Below the pieces are notes generated by a model, which saw nothing but the letters and a program-made list of their open reading frames with translations, was not told the DNA's origin and searched no databases. Below are positions 20,851 to 28,781 of a DNA stretch of 64,000 bases, in pieces; position 1 is the first letter of the stretch; each line of letters opens with the position of its first letter. The DNA comes from Thermus sediminis. Its GTDB lineage: Bacteria; Deinococcota; Deinococci; Deinococcales; Thermaceae. Made by a program: the position numbers and the translations under genes. The stretch covers positions 992,001-1,056,000 of the forward strand of contig NZ_QURO01000004.1 of the NCBI RefSeq assembly GCF_003426945.1. The letters run 5' to 3'.

Positions 20851-23321
20851 GGTGGGGCCTCCTCCTCTTCCTCTTCCTCCTCCCCTACGCCCTGGGCCAG
20901 ACCCTAAGGGTCCTGGAGGCGGAAAGGCTGGAGATCCGGGAGGAGGGTGGGGAGGAGGTCTATGTGCTCGTGGGAAGCCCCGTGCGCCTGGAGCGGGAGG
21001 GGGAGGCCCTAGAGGCGGAACGGGTGGTCTACTTCCGGGAAAGGAGGCTCCTCCTCCTCTCGGGGAAGGTACGCTACAAGGATAAGGAGGGCCGCCTCAT
21101 CGAGGCGGAGGAGCTCCAGGTGGACCTAAAGGACGAGAGCTTCGACGCCATGGAGGTGCGCCTCGAGGCCGAGGGGCTCCTCCTCACCGGGCCCCTCTGC
21201 CAAAGGGCGGCGGGGGCCATCCTCCTCCAGGAGGGGTACGCCACCCCCTGCGCCCCTTGCGGCCAGGAGGTGCCGGACTACGCCTTCCGCGCCCGGGAGA
21301 TCGTCCTCTACCCCGGGGACCGGGTGGTGGCCCGGGGCGTGGTCCTCCTGGTCCAGGAAAGGCCCATCCTGGAGCTCCCCATCCTCCTCCTCTTCCTCTC
21401 CGAGAGGCGGCCTAGGCTGGAAGTGGGCCAGGACGCTTTGGGCTTCTACCTGAAGGCGGCCCTTCCATACGTAGCCGAGTTCGGCCTGGGCTACACCCTC
21501 CTCCACTACTACCAGGGGAGGGGCTACGGCTTTGGCTTCGACCACTTCGGGGTAGGGGAGGCCAAGGAACGCTACTTCTTCCTCCACACCCCCCCGGACA
21601 CCTTCCAGTACCGGGGGGAGTACAGCTTGAGGAGGCAGGAGTTCTCCCTAAGCGCCCTCCTGGAGCGGGACGATACCCGGGAGAGGCTCTCCCGCTTCCG
21701 CCTAGAGGCCCTCCTCCCCGGCATCCCCAGGCCCTCCGACTGGCGCTTCGCCCTGAGGGCCGAGGGCTTCCTGGACCACGACCCCAGCACCCCCCCGCCC
21801 CGCACCCTCCAGCGCCTCCCCGAGGTGGAGGCCCAAAGCCCCACCCTCCGGGAGGGCCCCTTCACCCTCCAGGGGGGGCTGGTCCTGGGGCGGTACCTGG
21901 CGGAGACCAACCCCCTAAACCGCTCCGCCCGCGCCCTGGGGCCCTACGGGGAGGCCTGGAGGGCCCTCGTCAGCCACGCTGAAACCCTCGCCCTCACCCC
22001 CTGGCCCGGGGCCAGCTTGCAGGCGGAAAACCGCTTCCGGGGCTTCTACTACACCACGCAAAACCCGGGCGGGGAGTACGAGCGGCAGGTGGACTGGACC
22101 ACCACCGCCACCTTCCGGCAGGCCCTCGGGGATCTTAGCCTGGAGCTGGCCTACAGGAGGAGCGTCCAGGAGGGGGAAACCCCCTTCCGCTTTGACGCCT
22201 TACCGAGCCGGCGGACCCACCAGGCCCTCCTCGGCCTGGGCTACGGGCAAAGGCCCCTCTTCCTGGGCCTGAGGGGCGGGCGGGACCTGGAGGCGGGGAG
22301 GTACCTCCCCTTGGAAGGGGAGGCCCGGCTGCAGGAGGGGGCTTACGCCGTGCGGGTCGCCCACCAGCAGGGCCTCGAGGGGGAGGGCCCCCTGGAGACC
22401 CGGGCCGAGGCCGCCCTCACCCCCTTCCCCTTCTCCTTAAGGGCGGGCCTCCGCTACGACCACGTGAGGGCCCTCTTTGACCCCCTCCTCCTCCAGGCGG
22501 CCTACGCCCTGCCCGGGGGGAGCCTGAACCTCACCCACCGCCACGGCCTGAACGGGGAAGGCCCCCTGGACACGGGCCTCACCTTCTCCCTCCGGGAAGG
22601 GGTCAACGCCTACACCTTCCAGGCCCGAAGGGACTGGACGCGGGACACCCTAGGCCTCCTGGGCCAGGCCATCCTGGGCCCCACCAGCCTGGCCCTCCAG
22701 GTGGGCCTTGACCCCCAGGCCCTGGCCTACCAGGCGGGGCTCCGCTTTGGCCTCCCCCCAGGGCCCCTGTGGGACCTCGCCCTCTCGGGCCGCTACCAGG
22801 AGGGCTTCCGTGGGACCAACCTCCGCCTCGCCCTCACCCAGGCCCTCCCCGAGGTGGGCTTCCGCCTCGCGGCCAACCTCCACCTGCCCGAGGTGGGGGA
22901 CCCCGAGGTCTACCTCAGGGACGCCACCTTTAGCGGGGGAGCGGAGCTTTGGCGGCCCACCCCCCCGGACGAGAACGGGGAGAACGCCATCCCGGGGCTT
23001 TCCTTCTCGGGGAGCCTCACCTATGCCCGCCGCCCCGACCGGCCCGAGGGGTATAGCCTCTCTTTGCGCAACTTCGGCCCCACCCTCACCTTCCTGGGGC
23101 GGGAGAACACCAAGCTCCACCTCTCCGCCCTCCTCACCCAGAACCTGCCCGGGGAGCCCCTGAAGCCCCGCTTCCTCCTGGTCCTGGACCGCTGCTGCTG
23201 GGCCATGCGGGTCACGGTGGACGCCAGGGGGGGAGGCTTTGGCCTGGCCTTCCTCTACGGGGGCCAGGCGGCAGGGGTCCTCCTCTCCGAGGAGGGCGTG
23301 AGGCTGGGAGGTCTGCCGTGA
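20847..23321 (+). CDS. LptD/OstA-like outer-membrane protein
   Basis: An 824-residue secreted protein: signal peptide RWGLLLFLFLLPYALGQ, an OstA N-terminal domain (about 20-110: LEAERVVYFRERRLLLLSGKVRYKD), a cysteine patch ATPCAPCGQ near residue 130 similar to the conserved LptD cysteine motif, then a long region of alternating beta-strands consistent with a C-terminal barrel. The frame is open from 20490, but the GTG at 20847 overlaps the previous stop as GTGA and starts a clear signal peptide. Likely forms the outer-membrane exit for the substrate of the two permeases. No lptE or lptA homologue is obvious nearby. Confidence 0.85.
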   Translation: MRWGLLLFLFLLPYALGQTLRVLEAERLEIREEGGEEVYVLVGSPVRLEREGEALEAERVVYFRERRLLLLSGKVRYKDKEGRLIEAEELQVDLKDESFDAMEVRLEAEGLLLTGPLCQRAAGAILLQEGYATPCAPCGQEVPDYAFRAREIVLYPGDRVVARGVVLLVQERPILELPILLLFLSERRPRLEVGQDALGFYLKAALPYVAEFGLGYTLLHYYQGRGYGFGFDHFGVGEAKERYFFLHTPPDTFQYRGEYSLRRQEFSLSALLERDDTRERLSRFRLEALLPGIPRPSDWRFALRAEGFLDHDPSTPPPRTLQRLPEVEAQSPTLREGPFTLQGGLVLGRYLAETNPLNRSARALGPYGEAWRALVSHAETLALTPWPGASLQAENRFRGFYYTTQNPGGEYERQVDWTTTATFRQALGDLSLELAYRRSVQEGETPFRFDALPSRRTHQALLGLGYGQRPLFLGLRGGRDLEAGRYLPLEGEARLQEGAYAVRVAHQQGLEGEGPLETRAEAALTPFPFSLRAGLRYDHVRALFDPLLLQAAYALPGGSLNLTHRHGLNGEGPLDTGLTFSLREGVNAYTFQARRDWTRDTLGLLGQAILGPTSLALQVGLDPQALAYQAGLRFGLPPGPLWDLALSGRYQEGFRGTNLRLALTQALPEVGFRLAANLHLPEVGDPEVYLRDATFSGGAELWRPTPPDENGENAIPGLSFSGSLTYARRPDRPEGYSLSLRNFGPTLTFLGRENTKLHLSALLTQNLPGEPLKPRFLLVLDRCCWAMRVTVDARGGGFGLAFLYGGQAAGVLLSEEGVRLGGLP

Positions 23322-24295
23322 GGAAGTGGCTTTTCCTCTTTCCCCTAGCCTTGGCCGCCTGCACGGGGAGCCAGGAGCCCCCCCTTCCCGCCCTCCTGGC
23401 GGCGGGAGGCGAAGGCGAGGTGCGCTTCTATAGGGCCTCCGACCTCCAGCGGGGGCTGGCCAGCCCCGTGGCCACCTGGGCCACGCCCGGCCTCCAGGAC
23501 CTGGCCTACCTGGGAAGGGAGGAGCGGCTTTACCTCCTCTTCGGGGACCGCCTCGAGGCCTACGACGCCGCGGGCTTCACGGAAAGCGCCGTTCCCCAAA
23601 CCCTCCTGGCCAGCGCCTACCTCCCCGACTGCACCGGAGGCTACCTGCGCCTGGGGCAGAACCGGCTCCTCGTCCACTGCCCGGGAGCGGAAAAGGCCTT
23701 CCTCCTTCCGCCCGACCTGGGGAGCCTAGAGGAGGCCGACCTCACCGGCCTCGAGGCCCCCCTCCGCCTCGCCCTCCTCCCCCGGGGGACCCTGGACCTC
23801 TTGGCCTACATGACCCCGGGCGCCCTGGGCTTCCGCCCGGCCCAGGACCCCAGGGGCACCCCCGGGTTGGAAAGGTTCCTGGACCCGCCCCTGGCCCAGG
23901 GCCCCTTTGACCTAAAGGCGGACGGGAGCCGGGGAAGGCTTCTGGGCCTGGGGGCCACGCTCTCGGAAACCCGGATCTACGCCCTCCAGGGGGAGTCCCT
24001 CACGGGGCGCAGGGTCCTGGGAGACTTCCCCCGCCCGGCCCGGCTAGCCCTGGACCCCGTAGCGGGGCTTGCGGTCTTGGGCCAAGGCTTCCAGGTCCTG
24101 GAGCCCAGGGACTCAGGGCTTCAGGAGGCCTTCCGCACCTTCTCCGCCGGCCTGGTGGGGGTGGACGCCTACCTGTACCTGGTTGCGGGCAACACCCTCC
24201 AGGTCTGGGACCTCTTCCCCTCCCCGCCCCAGCGGGTGGCCTCCCCCCTTTTGGGTTTCTCGCCCAAAGCTCTGGCCTTCCTCCCCGTAGAATGA
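23318..24295 (+). CDS. Lipoprotein of unknown function
   Basis: A 325-residue predicted lipoprotein: signal LFLFPLALAAC with the lipobox cysteine at residue 15. The rest looks like a repetitive beta-rich, propeller-like protein, with recurring short segments ending in leucine-rich strands; only two further cysteines are seen, C106 and C121 approximately. It is the fourth gene of the LptF/LptG/LptD operon, with a GTGA overlap (23318-23321). By position it could take the place of LptE as a partner of the outer-membrane protein; that is inference only. Confidence 0.75.
   Translation: MRKWLFLFPLALAACTGSQEPPLPALLAAGGEGEVRFYRASDLQRGLASPVATWATPGLQDLAYLGREERLYLLFGDRLEAYDAAGFTESAVPQTLLASAYLPDCTGGYLRLGQNRLLVHCPGAEKAFLLPPDLGSLEEADLTGLEAPLRLALLPRGTLDLLAYMTPGALGFRPAQDPRGTPGLERFLDPPLAQGPFDLKADGSRGRLLGLGATLSETRIYALQGESLTGRRVLGDFPRPARLALDPVAGLAVLGQGFQVLEPRDSGLQEAFRTFSAGLVGVDAYLYLVAGNTLQVWDLFPSPPQRVASPLLGFSPKALAFLPVE
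24288..24293 (+). promoter_or_regulatory. -10 TAGAAT overlapping the lipoprotein stop
   Basis: TAGAAT shares its last T with the TGA stop of the lipoprotein gene and ends 6 nt before the ATG at 24300. Confidence 0.5.
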
Positions 24296-24299
24296 GGCC

Positions 24300-24983
24300 A
24301 TGCTGGAAGGAAAGGCTTTTCTCATCACCGGGGCTGGGGGAGCCCTCTCCCGGGCCCTGATCCCCGCCTTCCACCGGGCGGGGGCCAGGCTCTTCCTCTC
24401 CGACCCCCGCCCAGAGCCCATGGCGGAGCGGGCCGAGGCCGTAGGGGCCAAGACCTTTGTGGCGGACCTCACCAAGTTGGAGGAGGCCCAGGCCCTGGCG
24501 CGCTTCGTGGAGCAGGAGGCCCCGCTTTACGGCGTGGTCCACACCGTGGGGGGCTTCGCCGCCGGGCGCTTCCTGGACTCGGACCCAGGGCTTTACGACT
24601 GGATGCTGGACCTGAACCTGCGCACCACCTACAACCTCCTGAGGGCGGTCCTCCCCTACATGGAGGGGCGGGGTGAGGGCTTCTTCGCCGCCTTCGCCGC
24701 GGGCCCCGCCTGGACGGGCGTTGGCCCGGGACGGGCCCTCTACACCCTGGCCAAGGCTGCCCTGGCGAGCCTCCTCCGATCCTTACAGGAGGAGGTGGAG
24801 GGGGTGCGCTTCCTCCTGGTCTACCCCATGGGCACCCTGGACACCGAGGCCAACCGCAAGGCCATGCCCGAGGCCGACCCCAGCCGCTGGATCGCCCCTG
24901 AGTTGGTGGCCGAGCTGGTGGTCCAGGCAGCGGGGGCTAGGGGCGGGCGCCTTTTGGAGCTTCCCATCTACCCCCCCACCTAG
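24300..24983 (+). CDS. Short-chain dehydrogenase/reductase
   Basis: A 227-residue SDR oxidoreductase. The NAD(P) loop is TGAGGALSRAL (about 9-19) and the active-site pair is YTLAK (about 148-152); HTVGGF replaces the usual NNAG. The substrate is unknown. Leaderless start predicted. It ends tail-to-tail with the VanZ gene; its TAG lies in the CTAG at 24980-24983. Confidence 0.85.
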   Translation: MLEGKAFLITGAGGALSRALIPAFHRAGARLFLSDPRPEPMAERAEAVGAKTFVADLTKLEEAQALARFVEQEAPLYGVVHTVGGFAAGRFLDSDPGLYDWMLDLNLRTTYNLLRAVLPYMEGRGEGFFAAFAAGPAWTGVGPGRALYTLAKAALASLLRSLQEEVEGVRFLLVYPMGTLDTEANRKAMPEADPSRWIAPELVAELVVQAAGARGGRLLELPIYPPT

Positions 24984-25272
24984 CCCCCAGGTAGGCCCCG
25001 AAGGCATCGGCGAGGAGGTCCCAAAAGGACACCTCCCGCCCCGGGAAGAAGCCCTGGTGCGCCTCGTCCACCAGGCCATAGAGGAGGGCGAGGAGGAAGG
25101 CGGGGCGGAAGCGCCCGAGCCCCCGCCCGAGGAGAAGGCCCAAGAGGGCGTAGGCCAGGAGGTGGGCCCTCTTGTCCCAGGGGTGGGGCAGGCCGGCTCC
25201 GGGGGCGGGCTGGGCGGAGAGGAGCCAAAGAATCGCCATCCAGCCCAGGGCCAGGTAAAGGCCCCTCGGCAC
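24937..25272 (-). CDS. VanZ-like membrane protein (3' end possibly frameshifted)
   Basis: VanZ-family protein with about four hydrophobic segments: LYLALGWMAILWLLSAQ, WDKRAHLLAYALLGLLLGRGL, AFLLALLYGLVDEAHQGFFPGREVSFWDLLADAFGAYLG. The D-K-x-x-H and DExHQ motifs are family marks. GTG at 25272 overlaps the epimerase stop by 1 nt. As written, 111 codons overlap the SDR gene by 47 nt. One extra G in the run at 24984-24988 would end the protein at LGG, on a CTAG shared with the SDR stop. The function of VanZ in non-resistant bacteria is unknown. Confidence 0.7.
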   Translation of the reverse strand: MPRGLYLALGWMAILWLLSAQPAPGAGLPHPWDKRAHLLAYALLGLLLGRGLGRFRPAFLLALLYGLVDEAHQGFFPGREVSFWDLLADAFGAYLGARWGGRWEAPKGARP

Positions 25273-25664
25273 TAGGCCTCCACCAGCTCCCAGAGGACCC
25301 CAAGCCCAAAGGAGGGGTGGAGGAAGGCCACCCGGTGCCCCCCGAAGCCGGGCCGGGGCACCTCGTCTATGAGCCTGGCCCCTTCCGCCCGGAGCCGGGC
25401 CAGCTCCTCCTCTAGGCGCTCCGTGGCGAAGGCCAGGTGATGAAGCCCGGGGCCCCGCTTCTCCAAAAAGCGGCCCACGGGGGTGTCCGGGCCCAGGGGG
25501 GCGAGGAGCTCCAGAAGGGCCTCCCCCTCCCCCTTCAGCAGGGCCACCCGCACCCCCTGGGCCGCCACCTCCCCCTCCGCCTCCACCTGGAAGCCCAATA
25601 GACGGTAGCGGGCCTTGGCCGCCTCCAGGTCCTCCACGGCGATGCCCACGTGGTGAAGCCGCAT
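25272..25664 (-). CDS. mce: Methylmalonyl-CoA epimerase
   Basis: Interconverts (R)- and (S)-methylmalonyl-CoA in propionyl-CoA metabolism. A 130-residue glyoxalase/VOC-fold protein with two beta-alpha-beta repeats; probable metal ligands are His in LHHVGIAVEDLE, His in GLHHLAFATE and Glu in LWELVEA. The ATG is 6 nt after TAGAAT, whose TAG is the stop of the upstream polyferredoxin gene. It is followed by VanZ with a 1-nt overlap. Confidence 0.9.
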   Translation of the reverse strand: MRLHHVGIAVEDLEAAKARYRLLGFQVEAEGEVAAQGVRVALLKGEGEALLELLAPLGPDTPVGRFLEKRGPGLHHLAFATERLEEELARLRAEGARLIDEVPRPGFGGHRVAFLHPSFGLGVLWELVEA

Positions 25665-25670
25665 GGGGCC

Positions 25671-25676
25671 ATTCTA
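25671..25676 (-). promoter_or_regulatory. -10 TAGAAT built on the polyferredoxin stop
   Basis: On the minus strand the stop TAG (25676-25674) begins TAGAAT; six nt later is the mce ATG (25664). Confidence 0.5.
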
Positions 25677-26621
25677 CAGGTCGTACCAGGGGGGCTTGCC
25701 CCGGAAGAGCTCCAGCTCCTGGCCCACCTCCTCCTTCGGGGCCTCCTCGAGGCGGATCACCTGGGGCGGGCAGCTCTCCACGCAGGCCCCGCACCCGGTG
25801 CAGGCCTCCACCTGGAGGTAGAGCACGTACTCCTCCCCCTCCCTAACCCGGTTCACCGCCCCCGTGGGACAGACGTTGGTGCACACCGGGCAGAGGGTGC
25901 ACCCCTCCTCCACCCGGATCCTGGGCCAGCGCACCTCGGAAGCCCGCCTGGAGGCGAGTAGGCGGAGGCGAAGCTCCGGGGGAAGGCCCCTTTCCTCCCC
26001 TTCCTCGGGAAGGGGCAGGGGAAGCTCGGGTGCCAGGTCGGCGGCGGTGCGCTTGGCGCTCCCCAGAAGGGCCTGGAAGAGCTCCCTTCGCCCCACGGGC
26101 TCCCCCGGTAAGCTCCCCTCCACCACCTCCACCTCCACGGGGTGGTAGCGCCTGGCCTCCTCGGCCATCCTTTCCAGGTGCTGGGGGACGGAGGGCCCCC
26201 CAATGCGGCAGGAGGCGCAGTCCCCCCGGGCCAGGACCACCTTCCCAAAGCGGCTTCCCGCCTCGGCGAGAAGCCCCGGGGTGAGGCGGCCCAAGCAGAG
26301 GACCTCCTCCCCCTTCCCCTCCGCCTTGGAGCAGCGGAGTTGCCCCTTTCCCCGGATCAGGGCCTCCTGGATGGCCCCTAAGGGGTACTCCAGGGCGATG
26401 CCGGGGCAGACCCCGGTGCAGAGGCCGCACCCCGTGCAAAGCACCTCGTCCAGCTCCACCCGCCACCCCTCGAGGCGCACCGCCCCCTTGGGGCAGGCCT
26501 GGTAGCAGCGGTCGCACCCCCCCACGCTGTTCTTGTAGAGGAGGCAGCGGGCCTCGGTGTAGCGGGGCCGGGGGTCGGTGGCCTTGAGGAAGGCGTTTAG
26601 GAGGTTGTCCAGGAGGCCCAT
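25674..26621 (-). CDS. Polyferredoxin-type 4Fe-4S protein
   Basis: A 315-residue iron-sulfur protein with two ferredoxin pairs. The N-terminal cluster motifs are CDRCYQACPKG and CTGCGLCTGVCPG; the C-terminal ones are CTLCPVCTNVCPTG and CTGCGACVESCPP. Between them (about 95-165) is a domain with RCSKAEG, VLCLGRL and GDCASCRIGG, which recalls the MvhD/hydrogenase delta-type iron-sulfur domain. It is probably a cytoplasmic electron carrier; partner enzymes are not evident nearby, and no membrane segments are seen. Confidence 0.75.
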   Translation of the reverse strand: MGLLDNLLNAFLKATDPRPRYTEARCLLYKNSVGGCDRCYQACPKGAVRLEGWRVELDEVLCTGCGLCTGVCPGIALEYPLGAIQEALIRGKGQLRCSKAEGKGEEVLCLGRLTPGLLAEAGSRFGKVVLARGDCASCRIGGPSVPQHLERMAEEARRYHPVEVEVVEGSLPGEPVGRRELFQALLGSAKRTAADLAPELPLPLPEEGEERGLPPELRLRLLASRRASEVRWPRIRVEEGCTLCPVCTNVCPTGAVNRVREGEEYVLYLQVEACTGCGACVESCPPQVIRLEEAPKEEVGQELELFRGKPPWYDL

Positions 26622-26643
26622 GGCAGCTTAGAGGGTCAAGGGT

Positions 26644-27723
26644 CTAGGGTCTGGGGGCGTGGGCCTTGAAGAGGTCCTGGATGGCCTCGAGGAAGCGCTC
26701 AAACTGGGCGAAGTCCAGCTGCTGCCCGTTGTCGGAGAGGGCCACCTTGGGGTTGGGGTGGACCTCCACGTGCACCCCGTCCGCCCCCACGGCCAAGGCG
26801 GCCCGGGCCAGGGGGGCGAGAAGGTCCGTGCGCCCAGCGGCGTGGGTCACGTCCACGATCACGGGGAGGTGGGTCTCCTGCTTGGCCAGGGCCACGGCGG
26901 AGAGGTCTAAGGTGTTCCTCGTCCAGCGCTCAAAGGTGCGGATCCCCCTCTCCGCCAGGATCACCTGTTCGTTCCCCTGGGAGAGGATGTACTCGGCGGC
27001 GTAGAACCACTCCTCCATGGTGGCGGCAAGCCCCCTTTTGAGGAGGACGGGCTTTCGCGCCCGCCCCACCTCCTTGAGGAGGGCGAAGTTCTGCATGTTC
27101 CGGGCCCCGATCTGGAGGATGTCGGCGTACTCCGCCACCACCTCCACGTCCCGGGTGTCCATGACCTCGGTGACGAAGATCATGCTGAAGGCGTCCGCCG
27201 CCCTCCTCCCCAGCCTTAGCCCCTCCACCCCCAGGCCCTGGAAGCCGTAGGGGCTGGTGCGGGGCTTGAAGGCCCCGCCCCTTAGCACCCTCACCCCCCT
27301 GGCCGAGAGGAAGCGGGCGGTCTCCATCATCTGCTCCTCGCCCTCTATGGAGCAGGGCCCGGCGATGAGGAGGGGGCCTTCCCCGAAGACCACGTCCTTC
27401 ACCCGCACCCGGGTGGGCTCGGGCTTGGTCCTTTTGGAGTAGAGGAACCGCTTCTGGTCCTCCTTCTCCTCGAGGTCCAGGCTGGCCTTGAAGATCTCCT
27501 TGAAAAGCTTCCGGATGGTCTCCGCGGGGAAAGGCCCCGGGTTTTCCCGGGTGAGGTAGGAGAGCATCTCCTCCTCCCGCTTGGGGTCGTAGTGGGGGAG
27601 GCCCAGCTCCGTCTGGATGCGGCCGATCTCCTGGACCAAGCGGCCCCGCTCGGAAAGGAGCCTGAGGATCTCCCGGTTGACCCGGTCCACCTCCCTCCTA
27701 AGGGCCTGGATGCGCTCGTCCAT
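26644..27723 (-). CDS. aroF: Bifunctional chorismate mutase / DAHP synthase
   Basis: The first enzyme of the shikimate pathway (PEP plus erythrose 4-phosphate to DAHP), fused to an N-terminal AroQ chorismate mutase. Residues 1-85 carry MDERIQALRREVDRVNREILRLLSERGRLVQEIG, typical of AroQ; 105-355 form the type I-beta DAHP synthase barrel with IAGPCSIEG, RGGAFKPRTSPYGFQG and DVTHAAGR. The fused mutase usually serves as a feedback sensor for chorismate or prephenate. The enzyme feeds the trp pathway at 1.7-4.7 kb. The symbol is the common one for this family; aroA(G) is also used. Confidence 0.93.
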   Translation of the reverse strand: MDERIQALRREVDRVNREILRLLSERGRLVQEIGRIQTELGLPHYDPKREEEMLSYLTRENPGPFPAETIRKLFKEIFKASLDLEEKEDQKRFLYSKRTKPEPTRVRVKDVVFGEGPLLIAGPCSIEGEEQMMETARFLSARGVRVLRGGAFKPRTSPYGFQGLGVEGLRLGRRAADAFSMIFVTEVMDTRDVEVVAEYADILQIGARNMQNFALLKEVGRARKPVLLKRGLAATMEEWFYAAEYILSQGNEQVILAERGIRTFERWTRNTLDLSAVALAKQETHLPVIVDVTHAAGRTDLLAPLARAALAVGADGVHVEVHPNPKVALSDNGQQLDFAQFERFLEAIQDLFKAHAPRP

Positions 27724-27728
27724 GGGCT

Positions 27729-27760
27729 ATTTTATGGGGAAAACCTTCCCGGGTTGTCAA
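27729..27760 (-). promoter_or_regulatory. Promoter of the chorismate mutase/DAHP synthase gene
   Basis: TTGACA (27760-27755) lies at the end of tatC, with TAAAAT (27734-27729) 5 nt before the ATG at 27723. The 20-nt spacer is long; with CATAAA as the -10 it would be 18. Confidence 0.5.
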
Positions 27761-28500
27761 GCGGCTTCTTCCTTGGGCCTCCTCCTTTCCGCCACCCGGG
27801 CCACCAGGACGGAGATCCAGTAAAGGACCAGGAGAGGCCCCGTGACGATGGCCAGGCTCACCACGTCCACCGTGGGGGTGATGACCGCCGCCAGGGTGAG
27901 GAGGAGGACCACGGCGATCCGCCAGTTGCGGGCCAGGAAGTCCGAGGAAAGGAGGCCCAGCCGGGCCAGAAGGTAGCTCACCACGGGCATCTCAAAAACC
28001 AGGCCCATCACGGTCATCATCATGAGGACCTGGCCCATGTAGCGGCCGATGGAGATCTGGGGGGTGATCACGTCCCCCAGGAAGCCCAGCAGGAAGGGAA
28101 CGGCGAAGGGCAGGAAGCCATAGTAGGCGAAGAGGGCCCCCAGGGCGAAGCTAAAGCCCGCCCCCAGGAGGAAGGGAACCGCAAGGCGCTTCTCGTGCTC
28201 GTAAAGCCCGGGGGCGATGAAGGCCCAGACCTGGTAGACGATAAAGGGGAGGGCCAGGACGAGCCCGCCGAAGGCGGCCACCTTCAAGGAGACCAAGAAG
28301 GGCTCGGTGATGTCCAGGACGATGAGGTTGACCTGGATGCCGTTCTGCTCCGCCGCCAGATCCAAGGGGCGCTTCAGCCACGCCAGGAGCTGCACCCGGA
28401 AGGCCCAGGCCACCCCCAGGCCCACCGCCCAGGCGAGGAGGGCCCAGATCAGGCGGGCGCGGAGCTCCTCTAGGTGCTCTACCAGGGGGGCTTCCTTCAA
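27757..28500 (-). CDS. tatC: Sec-independent translocase TatC
   Basis: Twin-arginine translocase receptor, 247 residues with six membrane helices. The signature LVEHLEELRARLIWALLAW at the N-terminus is the Tat signal-peptide recognition site; the glutamate in FGVRF-like FEMPVVSYLLARLG is also in place. It overlaps tatA by ATGA (28497-28500). It would export folded cofactor proteins across the inner membrane. The two-gene tatAC arrangement without tatB is the minimal type. Confidence 0.94.
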   Translation of the reverse strand: MKEAPLVEHLEELRARLIWALLAWAVGLGVAWAFRVQLLAWLKRPLDLAAEQNGIQVNLIVLDITEPFLVSLKVAAFGGLVLALPFIVYQVWAFIAPGLYEHEKRLAVPFLLGAGFSFALGALFAYYGFLPFAVPFLLGFLGDVITPQISIGRYMGQVLMMMTVMGLVFEMPVVSYLLARLGLLSSDFLARNWRIAVVLLLTLAAVITPTVDVVSLAIVTGPLLVLYWISVLVARVAERRRPKEEAA

Positions 28501-28736
28501 GCCTTGCGCTCCTCGGCCTCAGGGGCCTGGGAAGAGGGGGCCTCCATGGGTTTGGGCTTGGGCTCTTCCCGCACGTCCACGGACTTCTCCAGCTCCTCGC
28601 GGATCTCCTGGGCCCCCCGCCTGAACTCCCGGATGCTCTGGCCCAGGGAGCGGCCCAGCTCGGGGAGCTTCTTGGGCCCGAAGAGGAGGAGGGCCACCAC
28701 CAGGATCACCAGGATTTCCGACATGCCCAGGTTCAT
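28497..28736 (-). CDS. tatA: Sec-independent translocase TatA
   Basis: About 79 residues: one N-terminal helix (SEILVILVVALLLFGPKKLPELGRSLG), the FGPKKLPELGR hinge, an amphipathic helix IREFRRGAQEIREEL and an acidic, Pro-rich tail. A GTG further upstream is possible, but this ATG fits the family and lies 7 nt after a TAAACT box, which suggests a leaderless tatAC mRNA. TatA forms the translocation pore with TatC. Confidence 0.92.
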   Translation of the reverse strand: MNLGMSEILVILVVALLLFGPKKLPELGRSLGQSIREFRRGAQEIREELEKSVDVREEPKPKPMEAPSSQAPEAEERKA

Positions 28737-28781
28737 GCTCCCCAGTTTAGCACCCACAGGCTGAGGGGAGGGTGAAAGGGT

